A stretch of DNA of 9,704 nucleotides, from contig JBBQGU010000137.1 of the NCBI GenBank assembly GCA_038323315.1, positions 1 to 9,704 of the forward strand. The letters run 5' to 3'. Positions 1-5,941 of the stretch are shown piece by piece. Within the stretch, counting starts at the first letter, position 1. Each line of letters opens with the position of its first letter. Under the pieces are notes generated by a model. It made no database searches. It was not told where the DNA came from and saw only the letters and a program-made list of their open reading frames with translations. Position numbers and translations under genes: made by a program. The stretch comes from Stagnihabitans sp038323315. Lineage in GTDB: Bacteria > Pseudomonadota > Alphaproteobacteria > Rhodobacterales > Rhodobacteraceae.

Positions 1-121
1 GGCGCGGCTGCTGCCCCCTTCGCGCGGCTGTCCCCCCCAAAAACAACCCGGGGGGGGGCCCGGCCCGCCCCGGGGGGGGCGGGGGGCGCGCTGGTTTTGG
101 GCCCCCGGTGCCTGACGATCC
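1..121. other. Low-complexity G/C homopolymer sequence at window edge, probable poor-quality contig end
   Basis: This stretch consists largely of runs of seven to nine G or C (for example C runs near 32-38 and G runs near 50-58 and 72-79) broken by short A or T tracts. It has no open reading frame, no recognisable RNA structure and no promoter. The texture is unlike the rest of the window, where runs longer than seven are rare. It stops just before the tag stop codon. The simplest reading is erroneous base calls or mis-assembly at a contig end; a real G-rich intergenic element is possible but not supported by anything else here. Confidence 0.55.
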
Positions 122-709
122 TTACGCCGGACCATCTGGACGGGCCAGGGCTGCGACGGTATCGTGGCGGTGGCAGGTGACAAGGTGGTCGTTGACCATG
201 CCCACGGCCTGCATGAAGGCATAGGTGATGGTCGGGCCGCAAAAGGTGAAGCCAGCTTGCCTCAGCGCCTTGGACATGGCTTGCGAGGTGGCGGTTTGGG
301 TAGGGATCTGACCCGCGGAAAAGCGGTTTTGCCGGGCGGCGGGGCCGATAAAATTCCATAGAAAGTCACTGAAACTTTCGCTTGTCTGGATCGCCAGATA
401 GGCGCGGGCGTTCTTGATCGTGCCCTCGATCTTGCCGCGGTGGCGGATGATGCCGGGGTTTTGCAGCAGTTGGTCGACCTGAGGCGCGCTCCAGTTGGCA
501 AGGATCTCGGGATCGAAACCGGCAAAGGCCAGGCGAAAATTGTCACGCTTTTTCAGGATGGTAATCCAGCTGAGACCTGCCTGAAACCCATCGAGGACCA
601 GCTTTTCGAACAGCGCGCGGCTGTCCCGTTCAGGCACGCCCCATTCGTCATCGTGATAGGCGACGTAAAGCGGGTCGGTGCCGCACCAGGGGCAACGCAC
701 TGCGGTCAC
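122..709 (-). CDS. tag: DNA-3-methyladenine glycosylase I
   Basis: This cytoplasmic base-excision-repair enzyme removes 3-methyladenine from alkylated DNA. The 195-residue product matches the family in length (E. coli Tag is 187) and along its whole length: CPWCG at 6-10, YHDDEWGVP at 18-26, QAGLSWITILKKR at 43-55, IIRHRGKI at 87-94, and NDHLVTC at 173-179. The four expected zinc ligands are present as C6, H19, H175 and C179, and the base-stacking Trp as W48. The glutamate that contacts the base in E. coli (E38, from memory) is Asp here (D40), a conservative change. I chose the GTG start at 709 rather than the upstream ATG at 742 because AAGGAG (complement of 717-722) sits 7 nt before it and homology begins just after it. 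The gene is divergent from the EAL gene and monocistronic as far as the window shows. Confidence 0.95.
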   Translation of the reverse strand: MTAVRCPWCGTDPLYVAYHDDEWGVPERDSRALFEKLVLDGFQAGLSWITILKKRDNFRLAFAGFDPEILANWSAPQVDQLLQNPGIIRHRGKIEGTIKNARAYLAIQTSESFSDFLWNFIGPAARQNRFSAGQIPTQTATSQAMSKALRQAGFTFCGPTITYAFMQAVGMVNDHLVTCHRHDTVAALARPDGPA

Positions 710-760
710 GGGGAGGCTCCTTTCCAGACGCAATTGGTACAAATGCCGTTTTTTACCGAC

Positions 761-789
761 GCTTTACCCTTTGGCGGCAGATTTGTCAC
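761..789 (-). promoter_or_regulatory. Candidate promoter for tag
   Basis: On the minus strand GTGACA (784-789), five of six matches to the TTGACA consensus, is followed after 17 bp by TAAAGC (761-766), three of six matches to TATAAT. It lies about 50 bp upstream of the tag GTG start. The -35 overlaps the left arm of the palindrome at 785-802. This is a by-eye consensus match only. Confidence 0.3.
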
Positions 790-802
790 TGGCCGGAGTG
801 AC
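785..802. promoter_or_regulatory. Interrupted palindrome GTCACT-N6-AGTGAC, candidate operator
   Basis: Two perfect 6-bp inverted arms, GTCACT (785-790) and AGTGAC (797-802), flank the spacer GGCCGG. The arms lie one helical turn apart (12 bp from start to start), as expected for a dimeric helix-turn-helix regulator. The site sits in the divergent region between tag and the EAL gene, 28 bp before the EAL start and overlapping the candidate tag -35. No specific regulator can be named from the sequence. It could instead be a chance palindrome or an mRNA hairpin in the EAL leader. Confidence 0.35.
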
Positions 803-830
803 TCTTGGCCGCGGACAACAGGGGATAGCG

Positions 831-1673
831 ATGCAGTCAAACAAGAACAGACTGAGGTTCAACACCCGCAGGGACCTTTCAAGCCCTTTGGAGATGGCGG
901 TCGGTCAGGCGGATGAGGACACGTTGCGGATGGTGGAGGACGCGGTCTACAGCCGCACGTTGACGCTGGCCTATCAGCCGGTGGTTCTTGCGCGTGATTC
1001 CGGGCGCGTGGCCTTTTACGAAGGGCTGATCCGGGTTTGGGAACCCAATGGGAGAATCATTCCGGCCAAAGACTTCATTCATGCGGTCGAGGCTCTGGAA
1101 CTGGGGCGCGAAATTGACTGTGCCGCCCTGGAGTTCGGGCTGACCGCGCTGGCCCGGCATCCCGATCTGAGGCTGTCGCTGAACATGTCGGCCCGGTCAA
1201 TCGGCTACCCGCGCTGGTCGCAATCTTTGAAAAAGGGGCTGAGGTCCGGTCCCGACATCGGGGAACGGCTGATCCTGGAGATCACCGAAAACTCTGCCAT
1301 GACACTGCCGGAACTGGTCAACACTTTCATGGACGATATCCAGGGTCGTGGCGTGGCCTTTGCGTTGGACAATTTCGGTGCGGGCAATTCGGCTATCCGA
1401 TTTTTCAAGGACTGTCTGTTCGATATCCTGAAGATAGACGGCCAGTTCATTCGCAAGATCGACACAAACTCGGACAATCTGATGCTGGTCAAGGCCCTGC
1501 TGGGGGTCGCCAAGGATTTCGGGATGATGACCGTGGCGCAATCGGTCGAAAACCCTGACGAGGCTGAATGTCTTCGCCAGCTGGGGGTGGATTGCATGCA
1601 GGGTTTTCTGTTCGGTGCGCCGACCGTTCACCCGCCGTGGGCGCCTGTCCGGGCGGACTGGAAGACCAGTTAG
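831..1673 (+). CDS. Stand-alone EAL-domain protein, probably degenerate c-di-GMP phosphodiesterase
   Basis: The 280-residue product is almost entirely one EAL domain (about 35-265), with no GGDEF, PAS, receiver or membrane segment, so it is probably cytoplasmic. Family motifs are visible: E64-G65-L66 in place of EAL, N118 in LSLNMS, E150 and E153 in LEITE, LDNFGAG at 179-185, K201 and D203 in LKID, and Q257 in MQGFLFG. Two usually conserved acids are changed: the second Asp of the DDFG motif is N181, and the first Glu of EGVE is Q237 (sequence AQSVE). In characterised phosphodiesterases those residues bind the second metal and help activate water, so catalysis is doubtful while nucleotide binding could persist. 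Small Roseobacter-type EAL proteins with the same N-terminal layout are known to me, but function is not. The ATG at 831 has AGGGGA 5 nt upstream; an in-frame upstream extension to 678 would run into tag. It is followed by phaA after 120 bp. Confidence 0.88.
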   Translation: MQSNKNRLRFNTRRDLSSPLEMAVGQADEDTLRMVEDAVYSRTLTLAYQPVVLARDSGRVAFYEGLIRVWEPNGRIIPAKDFIHAVEALELGREIDCAALEFGLTALARHPDLRLSLNMSARSIGYPRWSQSLKKGLRSGPDIGERLILEITENSAMTLPELVNTFMDDIQGRGVAFALDNFGAGNSAIRFFKDCLFDILKIDGQFIRKIDTNSDNLMLVKALLGVAKDFGMMTVAQSVENPDEAECLRQLGVDCMQGFLFGAPTVHPPWAPVRADWKTS

Positions 1674-1696
1674 GGGTGCGGCGGACGGATCGCTGA

Positions 1697-1711
1697 GCAA
1701 GCATAACTTGC
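1697..1711. promoter_or_regulatory. Inverted repeat GCAAG-N5-CTTGC upstream of phaA
   Basis: Perfect 5-bp arms GCAAG (1697-1701) and CTTGC (1707-1711) flank CATAA. The repeat is in the 120-bp gap between the EAL gene and phaA, about 83 bp before the phaA start, a plausible place for a phaAB operator. PHB genes in related bacteria are controlled by PhaR, which binds TGC-rich sites, and this element contains TTGC and GCAA; the link to PhaR is inference. The same gap holds a weaker potential stem GGCCT/AGGCC (1718-1722 and 1732-1736). I found no convincing -35/-10 pair and no terminator with a T tract for the EAL gene here. Confidence 0.3.
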
Positions 1712-1793
1712 GTTTATGGCCTTTCGCGCCTAGGCCGTGCACGAAGGCGTTGCGATACGTACAAGCGCGCGCCGTGGGAGAGGGCGAAGAACC

Positions 1794-2969
1794 ATGACCA
1801 ATGTAGTGATCGTATCTGCGGCGCGCACCGCCGTTGGCAGCTTTAACGGCGGGTTTGCCGCGACCCCGGCGCATGATCTGGGGGCCACGGTGATCGAGGC
1901 CGTGGTGGCGCGGGCGGGGGTGGACAAGGCAGAGGTGTCGGAAACCATTCTGGGGCAGGTTCTGACGGCTGGTCAGGGACAGAACCCGGCGCGGCAGGCG
2001 CATATCAAGGCGGGGCTGGCCAAGGAAGCCAGTGCCTGGAGCCTGAACCAGGTTTGCGGGTCGGGTCTGCGGGCGGTGGCGTTGGGGGCGATGCATATCC
2101 AGTTGGGCGACGCCGCGATTGTGGTGGCGGGCGGGCAGGAAAGCATGAGCCTGAGCCCCCATGTGGCGCATCTGCGGGCGGGCACCAAGATGGGCGACAT
2201 GGCCTTGATCGACAGCATGATCCGCGACGGGCTGTGGGATGCGTTCAACAATTATCACATGGGCCAGACGGCGGAAAACGTCGCGAACCAGTGGCAGATC
2301 AGCCGGGATATGCAGGACGCCTTTGCCGTGGCCAGCCAGAACAAGGCGGAAGCCGCGCAAAAGGCCGGGCGGTTTGCCGATGAAATCGTGCCGTTTGTAA
2401 TCAAGGGCCGCAAGGGCGATGTGACGGTGGATGCCGACGAATACATCCGCCATGGCGCTACGCTGGAGAGCATGTCGAAACTGCGCCCGGCTTTTGTCAA
2501 GGATGGCTCGGTCACGGCAGCGAATGCTTCGGGCTTGAACGATGGGGCGGCGGCGGTGCTGCTGATGTCGGCCGAGGAGGCCGAGCGGCGCGGGCTGACG
2601 CCGCTGGCGCGGATCGCATCCTATGCGACGGCGGGGTTGGACCCGGCGATCATGGGCGTCGGGCCGATCTATGCCAGCCGCAAGGCGTTGGACAAGGCGG
2701 GCTGGAAGGTTGCCGATCTGGATCTGGTCGAGGCGAACGAGGCCTTTGCGGCGCAGGCCTGTGCGGTGAACAAGGATATGGGCTGGGACCCGGCGATTGT
2801 GAATGTGAACGGCGGGGCGATTGCGATCGGGCATCCGATTGGCGCCTCGGGGGCGCGGATTTTGAACACTCTGCTGTTTCAAATGAAGCGGCAGGGGGCG
2901 AAGAAGGGGCTTGCGACCCTGTGCATCGGTGGTGGCATGGGTGTCGCCATGTGCATCGAGCGGGCCTGA
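1794..2969 (+). CDS. phaA: Acetyl-CoA acetyltransferase (beta-ketothiolase)
   Basis: This cytoplasmic thiolase condenses two acetyl-CoA to acetoacetyl-CoA, the first step of polyhydroxybutyrate synthesis; the reaction is reversible and also serves ketone-body use. The 391-residue product has the standard family length and all catalytic landmarks: nucleophile C88 in NQVCGSG (85-91), the NEAFAAQ motif, H347 in GHPIGASGA, and C377 in LCIGGGMG. The ATG at 1794 is preceded by GGAGAGGG (1777-1784) and begins MTNVVIVSAART, the normal N-terminus; the open frame extends upstream to 1737 but adds residues foreign to the family. phaB follows after 87 bp, which is why I call it phaA rather than a degradative thiolase (atoB or fadA types look alike). 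No frameshift or missing residue was seen. Confidence 0.95.
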   Translation: MTNVVIVSAARTAVGSFNGGFAATPAHDLGATVIEAVVARAGVDKAEVSETILGQVLTAGQGQNPARQAHIKAGLAKEASAWSLNQVCGSGLRAVALGAMHIQLGDAAIVVAGGQESMSLSPHVAHLRAGTKMGDMALIDSMIRDGLWDAFNNYHMGQTAENVANQWQISRDMQDAFAVASQNKAEAAQKAGRFADEIVPFVIKGRKGDVTVDADEYIRHGATLESMSKLRPAFVKDGSVTAANASGLNDGAAAVLLMSAEEAERRGLTPLARIASYATAGLDPAIMGVGPIYASRKALDKAGWKVADLDLVEANEAFAAQACAVNKDMGWDPAIVNVNGGAIAIGHPIGASGARILNTLLFQMKRQGAKKGLATLCIGGGMGVAMCIERA

Positions 2970-3056
2970 CATCGGGGGGAACAGGTGGGCCGCACTGGGT
3001 TTGCGGGCCGCTGGTTGTGTGAAAAGACAGGCAGGGCATTGGGCGAGGAGGCCAGA

Positions 3057-3782
3057 ATGGCAAGAGTGGCATTGGTGAGCGGGGGAACCCGGGGGATCGG
3101 CGCGGCAATTTCGGTGGCGTTGCAGGCGGCCGGCTATAGCGTTGCTGCGAATTACGCGGGCAACGACGCGGCGGCGGGCGAGTTTACCGCCAGGACGGGG
3201 ATCGCAGCCTATAAATGGTCGGTCGCCGATTATGACGCCTGCAAGGCGGGGATTGCGCTGGTCGAGGCCGATCTGGGGCCGGTGGAGGTGCTGGTCAACA
3301 ATGCGGGCATCACGCGGGACGGTATGTTTCACAAGATGACGCCGCAGGCATGGCGTGAGGTGATCGACACCAATCTGTCGGGCCTGTTCAACATGACCCA
3401 TCCCTTGTGGTCGGGGATGCGCGACCGCAAATTTGGCCGGGTGATCAACATATCTTCGATCAACGGGCAAAAGGGGCAGGCGGGGCAGGTCAATTACTCG
3501 GCGGCCAAGGCGGGCGATCTGGGATTTACCAAGTCGCTGGCACTGGAGGGGGCAAGGGCCGGGATTACGGTCAACGCGATTTGTCCGGGTTATATCGGTA
3601 CGGATATGGTCAAGGCGATTGACCCCAAGGTGCTGGCCGAGCGGATCGTGCCACTGATTCCTGTGGGTCGATTGGGCGAGCCTGAGGAAATTGCGCGGAT
3701 CGCGGTGTTTTTGGCCAGTGATGATGCGGGGTTTATTACCGGTTCGACGATATCGGCCAATGGCGGGCAGTTTTTCGTGTGA
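3057..3782 (+). CDS. phaB: Acetoacetyl-CoA reductase (SDR family)
   Basis: PhaB reduces acetoacetyl-CoA to (R)-3-hydroxybutyryl-CoA with NADPH, giving the monomer for PHB synthase. The 241-residue product is a classical short-chain dehydrogenase: nucleotide-binding GGTRGIG at 9-15, NNAG at 81-84, and catalytic S134, Y147 and K151 (YSAAK). The segment HKMTPQAWREVIDTNL (92-107) and the C-terminal ISANGGQFF are typical of PhaB and distinguish it from FabG, where the end differs; FabG remains the alternative, but the phaA neighbour settles it for me. The ATG at 3057 has GAGGAGG 5 nt upstream. A GTG at 2985 with a G-rich stretch before it is open in frame, but the 24 extra residues precede the first Rossmann strand and look non-native. 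The stop overlaps the start of the transporter gene. Confidence 0.94.
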   Translation: MARVALVSGGTRGIGAAISVALQAAGYSVAANYAGNDAAAGEFTARTGIAAYKWSVADYDACKAGIALVEADLGPVEVLVNNAGITRDGMFHKMTPQAWREVIDTNLSGLFNMTHPLWSGMRDRKFGRVINISSINGQKGQAGQVNYSAAKAGDLGFTKSLALEGARAGITVNAICPGYIGTDMVKAIDPKVLAERIVPLIPVGRLGEPEEIARIAVFLASDDAGFITGSTISANGGQFFV

Positions 3783-4639
3783 CGTCGAAAGGTCGCGCGA
3801 CGCTGGTCGGATTTTCTGCCGTGCTGATGTGGGCCTTGTTGGCGCTGCTGACCATCGGCACGGCGCCGGTGCCGCCGTTGCAGTTGAACGCGATCTGTTT
3901 TGCGATCGGCGGCGGGATCGGGTTGGTCTGGACGCTGCGGGGGGCGGGCATCGGGGTGTTGCGGCAGGTCAGCTGGAAGGTCTATGCCTATGGCACGGCA
4001 GGACTTTTCGGTTATCACCTGTTGTATTTCACGGCGTTTCGCTGGGGGCCGAATGCAGCGACGGGGTTGATCGCCTACCTGTGGCCGCTGTTCATCGTGC
4101 TGTTTTCCGGGCTGTTGCCGGGAGAGAGGCTGACCCCGCGCCATGTGCAGGGGGCGGTGCTGGCCTTTGCCGGGGCGGGGGTGATCGTGTTGTCGGCAGG
4201 GGCGGGGGGTTTATCCCTGTCCGCGCTGGCACTGGCGTTTCTGTGTGCGCTGACCTGGGCGGGCTATTCGGTGATGTCGCGCCGGTTGGGCGCGGTACCG
4301 ACCGAGAGTGTGACGGTGTTTTGCCTGGCCACGGCGGTCTTGTCGGCTGTGGCGCATCTGGCTTTGGAGGAGACGGTTTGGCCATCCACCCTCGGCTGGG
4401 GTTCGGTGCTGGCTTTGGGGCTGGGGCCGGTTGGGTTGGCGTTTTTCACTTGGGACATTGGCATGAAGCGCGGCGATATCCAGATGCTGGGCGTCGCATC
4501 CTATGCAGCGCCATTGCTGTCAACCCTGGCGTTGATCGTGGCGGGGAAAGCTGAGGCGTCGATGTTGTTGATCGTTGCAGCGGTCATGATTACCGGCGGA
4601 GCGGCATTGGCCGCCCGCGCCAGCCTTGGGGCCGATTAG
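3779..4639 (+). CDS. DMT-superfamily (EamA) transporter, possibly YddG-like amino acid exporter
   Basis: The 286-residue inner-membrane protein has ten hydrophobic segments (about 8-28, 34-53, 67-86, 93-113, 122-140, 146-165, 175-195, 206-225, 235-255 and 260-280), the duplicated five-helix EamA plan. The segment ATGLIAYLWPLFIVLFSG (94-111) and the FxWDxGMKRGD stretch near 223-233 recall the YddG branch, which exports aromatic amino acids; substrate assignment is inference. The GTG start at 3779 overlaps the phaB TGA by 4 nt (GTGA), there is no good Shine-Dalgarno, and translation is probably coupled to phaB. A transporter so tightly joined to PHB genes is not obviously part of PHB metabolism. 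Its stop codon overlaps that of the converging DUF465 gene. Family assignment is firm, substrate is not. Confidence 0.88.
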   Translation: MTSKGRATLVGFSAVLMWALLALLTIGTAPVPPLQLNAICFAIGGGIGLVWTLRGAGIGVLRQVSWKVYAYGTAGLFGYHLLYFTAFRWGPNAATGLIAYLWPLFIVLFSGLLPGERLTPRHVQGAVLAFAGAGVIVLSAGAGGLSLSALALAFLCALTWAGYSVMSRRLGAVPTESVTVFCLATAVLSAVAHLALEETVWPSTLGWGSVLALGLGPVGLAFFTWDIGMKRGDIQMLGVASYAAPLLSTLALIVAGKAEASMLLIVAAVMITGGAALAARASLGAD

Positions 4640-4803
4640 GCGCTTTGCAGGCGCGAAATCTCCTCCTTGATCTTCAACTTTTGCTTTTTCATCTCGGCGA
4701 TGTGCAGGGCATCGGTGGCGGGCGCACGCTGCGCCACCTCGACCGCGGTCGACAAGTGTTGGTGTTTCCGTTTCAGTTCGGCGATATGCGATGCTACAGT
4801 CAC
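4636..4803 (-). CDS. Small DUF465 (YdcH-like) protein
   Basis: The 55-residue product is a short, charged, helical protein with an N-terminal segment SHIAELKRKHQHL and a C-terminal MKKQKLKIKEEISRL, the usual DUF465 pattern of two helices in a probable hairpin or coiled coil. No enzymatic residues are expected and the biochemical role of the family is not established. I place the start at GTG 4803, because AGGAGG (complement of 4810-4815) lies 6 nt upstream; the alternative ATG at 4845 would add a His/Arg-rich 14-residue leader and put the ribosome site inside the gene. Its TAA stop overlaps the TAG of the converging transporter gene. The 91 bp between it and the upstream methyltransferase gene on the same strand is AT-richer than its surroundings and may carry its promoter, but I could not define one, nor a terminator. 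Confidence 0.85.
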   Translation of the reverse strand: MTVASHIAELKRKHQHLSTAVEVAQRAPATDALHIAEMKKQKLKIKEEISRLQSA

Positions 4804-4894
4804 GTGTATCCTCCTATGCCATGGACGGTGATGCGAGTGAGCCATGTTTTTGGCCGTCTGTCATCAATTCTTCACATATCAACTTAACGGCGAG

Positions 4895-5662
4895 TTAATA
4901 CTGGCGGAACTCGGCTGAAAAATCGGCAAGTTCACGCAGCACGGCTTGCGCTTTGGCCGTGTAGGACTCGCGGTCGCCGTCATGGGCGGGGCCATCGTGC
5001 AGGATCACGGGGGCAAGCAGGCGGAAAGCGGCGCGGCCGGATTTGCGGGCGCGGAGGAGGATTCGCAGCGCCGAACGGCCTTGGCGCGGGGCCAAAGGGA
5101 GGATGGCGGCGGAGCCCATGCGGGGGGGCAGGGCGGTCAGGATGTCGGGCAGGCAGTCGGCCCCCGCGATCAGGGTCAGCCAGCCGCCGGGTTTGAGGCG
5201 ACGGGACGCGGCGTCGATCCAGGCGGACAAGGGGGTTTCGGCGCGGAGTGCCGTGTCGCGGCCCGGGACCGGAGAGGGGGAGCCTGTGCGCGGATAGTAC
5301 GGCGGGTTGGCGATGACATGGTCGAAGCTGAGCTTCAGCGCTTCAGGCATGGCGGTCAGATCGCCGGTTTCCACGTGCACGGGGATGTTGTTTTCGACGG
5401 CGTTGCGGCGGGCGAGTTGGGCGTAGGGTTCTTGCAGTTCAAGACCGTACAGCTGAAGGCCGGGGACGCGGAGGCCAAGGCAAAGGGTGGCGGCACCGGC
5501 CCCGCAGCCGAGGTCAAGGACAGTTTGGCCGGGCGTTGCGGGGCAGGCGGCGGCGAGGAGGACGGGATCGGTGGCGGCGCGGTAGCCTTTGACCGGTTGC
5601 CACAGGTGCAGGCGGCCGCAGAGGAAGGCGTCGTGCGACAGTTCGTCCGGCGCAAAGGTCAT
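4895..5662 (-). CDS. YfiC/TrmN6-type SAM-dependent methyltransferase (probable tRNA adenine-N6 methyltransferase)
   Basis: The 255-residue product is a class I methyltransferase. The SAM-binding strand and loop VLDLGCGAGAATL is at 48-60, an acidic end of strand 2 at GLELQ (73-77), and NPPYY at 119-123 is the signature for methylation of an exocyclic amino group. The N-terminal DAFLCGRLHLWQPVKGYR (11-28) is typical of the YfiC/TrmN6 branch, which in E. coli methylates A37 of tRNA1(Val). E. coli YfiC is about 245 residues, so length fits. The exact substrate in this organism, tRNA or otherwise, is inference. The ATG overlaps the stop of the DUF2007 gene by 4 nt (ATGA) and has no Shine-Dalgarno, so translation is probably coupled. 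Alternative: a HemK/PrmC-like or RsmC-like enzyme, but those have other flanking motifs. Confidence 0.87.
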   Translation of the reverse strand: MTFAPDELSHDAFLCGRLHLWQPVKGYRAATDPVLLAAACPATPGQTVLDLGCGAGAATLCLGLRVPGLQLYGLELQEPYAQLARRNAVENNIPVHVETGDLTAMPEALKLSFDHVIANPPYYPRTGSPSPVPGRDTALRAETPLSAWIDAASRRLKPGGWLTLIAGADCLPDILTALPPRMGSAAILPLAPRQGRSALRILLRARKSGRAAFRLLAPVILHDGPAHDGDRESYTAKAQAVLRELADFSAEFRQY

Positions 5663-5883
5663 GGCGGGCAGGCGTGGGCGGGAAAATCGTTGTCGATCAA
5701 GGCGGCGCGGGCCATGAAGTGGTCGCGGTCGGCCACCATGAGGCGTCGCGGCAACAGGAAGGACGAGCCTTGCAGGATGCTCGTGTGGACGTCCAACTCA
5801 AACACCGATATACCCTCGCCCGCGAGCAGGGCCTGGGCGAAGGCGATCAAGGTCGGGTCCGTGGTGCGCAGCAGGAGCTTCAT
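5659..5883 (-). CDS. Small DUF2007-family protein
   Basis: The 74-residue product begins MKLLLRTTDPTLIAFAQALL and contains a short alpha/beta fold with GEGISVFELDVHTS and RRLMVADRDH segments, as in DUF2007 proteins, which resemble ACT-like or PII-like small regulatory domains in size. The family name 'putative signal transducing protein' is only a database label; the function is unknown. I chose ATG at 5883: the upstream ATG at 5955 would add 24 Pro-rich residues and overlap the start of the divergent polyprenyl synthase gene. There is no spaced Shine-Dalgarno before 5883, and a promoter-like pair ends just upstream, so a leaderless message is possible. It leads a two-gene unit with the methyltransferase. 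Confidence 0.83.
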   Translation of the reverse strand: MKLLLRTTDPTLIAFAQALLAGEGISVFELDVHTSILQGSSFLLPRRLMVADRDHFMARAALIDNDFPAHACPP

Positions 5884-5891
5884 TCCCGGTG

Positions 5892-5919
5892 ATTTAAGGG
5901 TTGGGGGCGGGCATGTCGA
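5892..5919 (-). promoter_or_regulatory. Candidate promoter for the DUF2007-methyltransferase unit
   Basis: On the minus strand TCGACA (5914-5919), five of six matches to TTGACA, is followed after 16 bp by TTAAAT (5892-5897). The -10 element ends 8 nt before the DUF2007 ATG, so transcription would begin at or within a few bases of the start codon. The element occupies most of the 58-bp divergent gap, so the polyprenyl synthase promoter would have to overlap it or lie inside the DUF2007 gene. Confidence 0.35.
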
Positions 5920-5941
5920 GAGCGGGGCAGGAATGGACGTG

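Noticed and set aside
1674..1793. Possible sigma-70 promoter for phaA (TTGCGT and TAGGCC 17 bp apart)
   Set aside because: The -10 and -35 matches are too poor to report as a promoter.
2985..3056. An upstream GTG start for phaB at 2985 with a G-rich sequence before it
   Set aside because: It would add 24 residues before the first Rossmann strand, while ATG 3057 has a strong GAGGAGG at ideal spacing.
1197..3470. A 757-codon open frame on the minus strand across the EAL, phaA and phaB genes
   Set aside because: It is antisense to three well-identified genes, its translation is low-complexity and rich in Arg, His and Pro, and no domain is recognisable. It is a by-product of GC-rich codon use.
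4804..4894. Possible promoter or terminator in the AT-richer gap between the DUF465 and methyltransferase genes
   Set aside because: No -35/-10 pair with acceptable matches and no stem with T tract could be found by eye, so no site is listed.
4946..5941. In-frame open extension upstream of the polyprenyl synthase start
   Set aside because: It is antisense to the methyltransferase and DUF2007 genes, is Gly-rich without motifs, and prenyl synthase homology begins only after about 5942.
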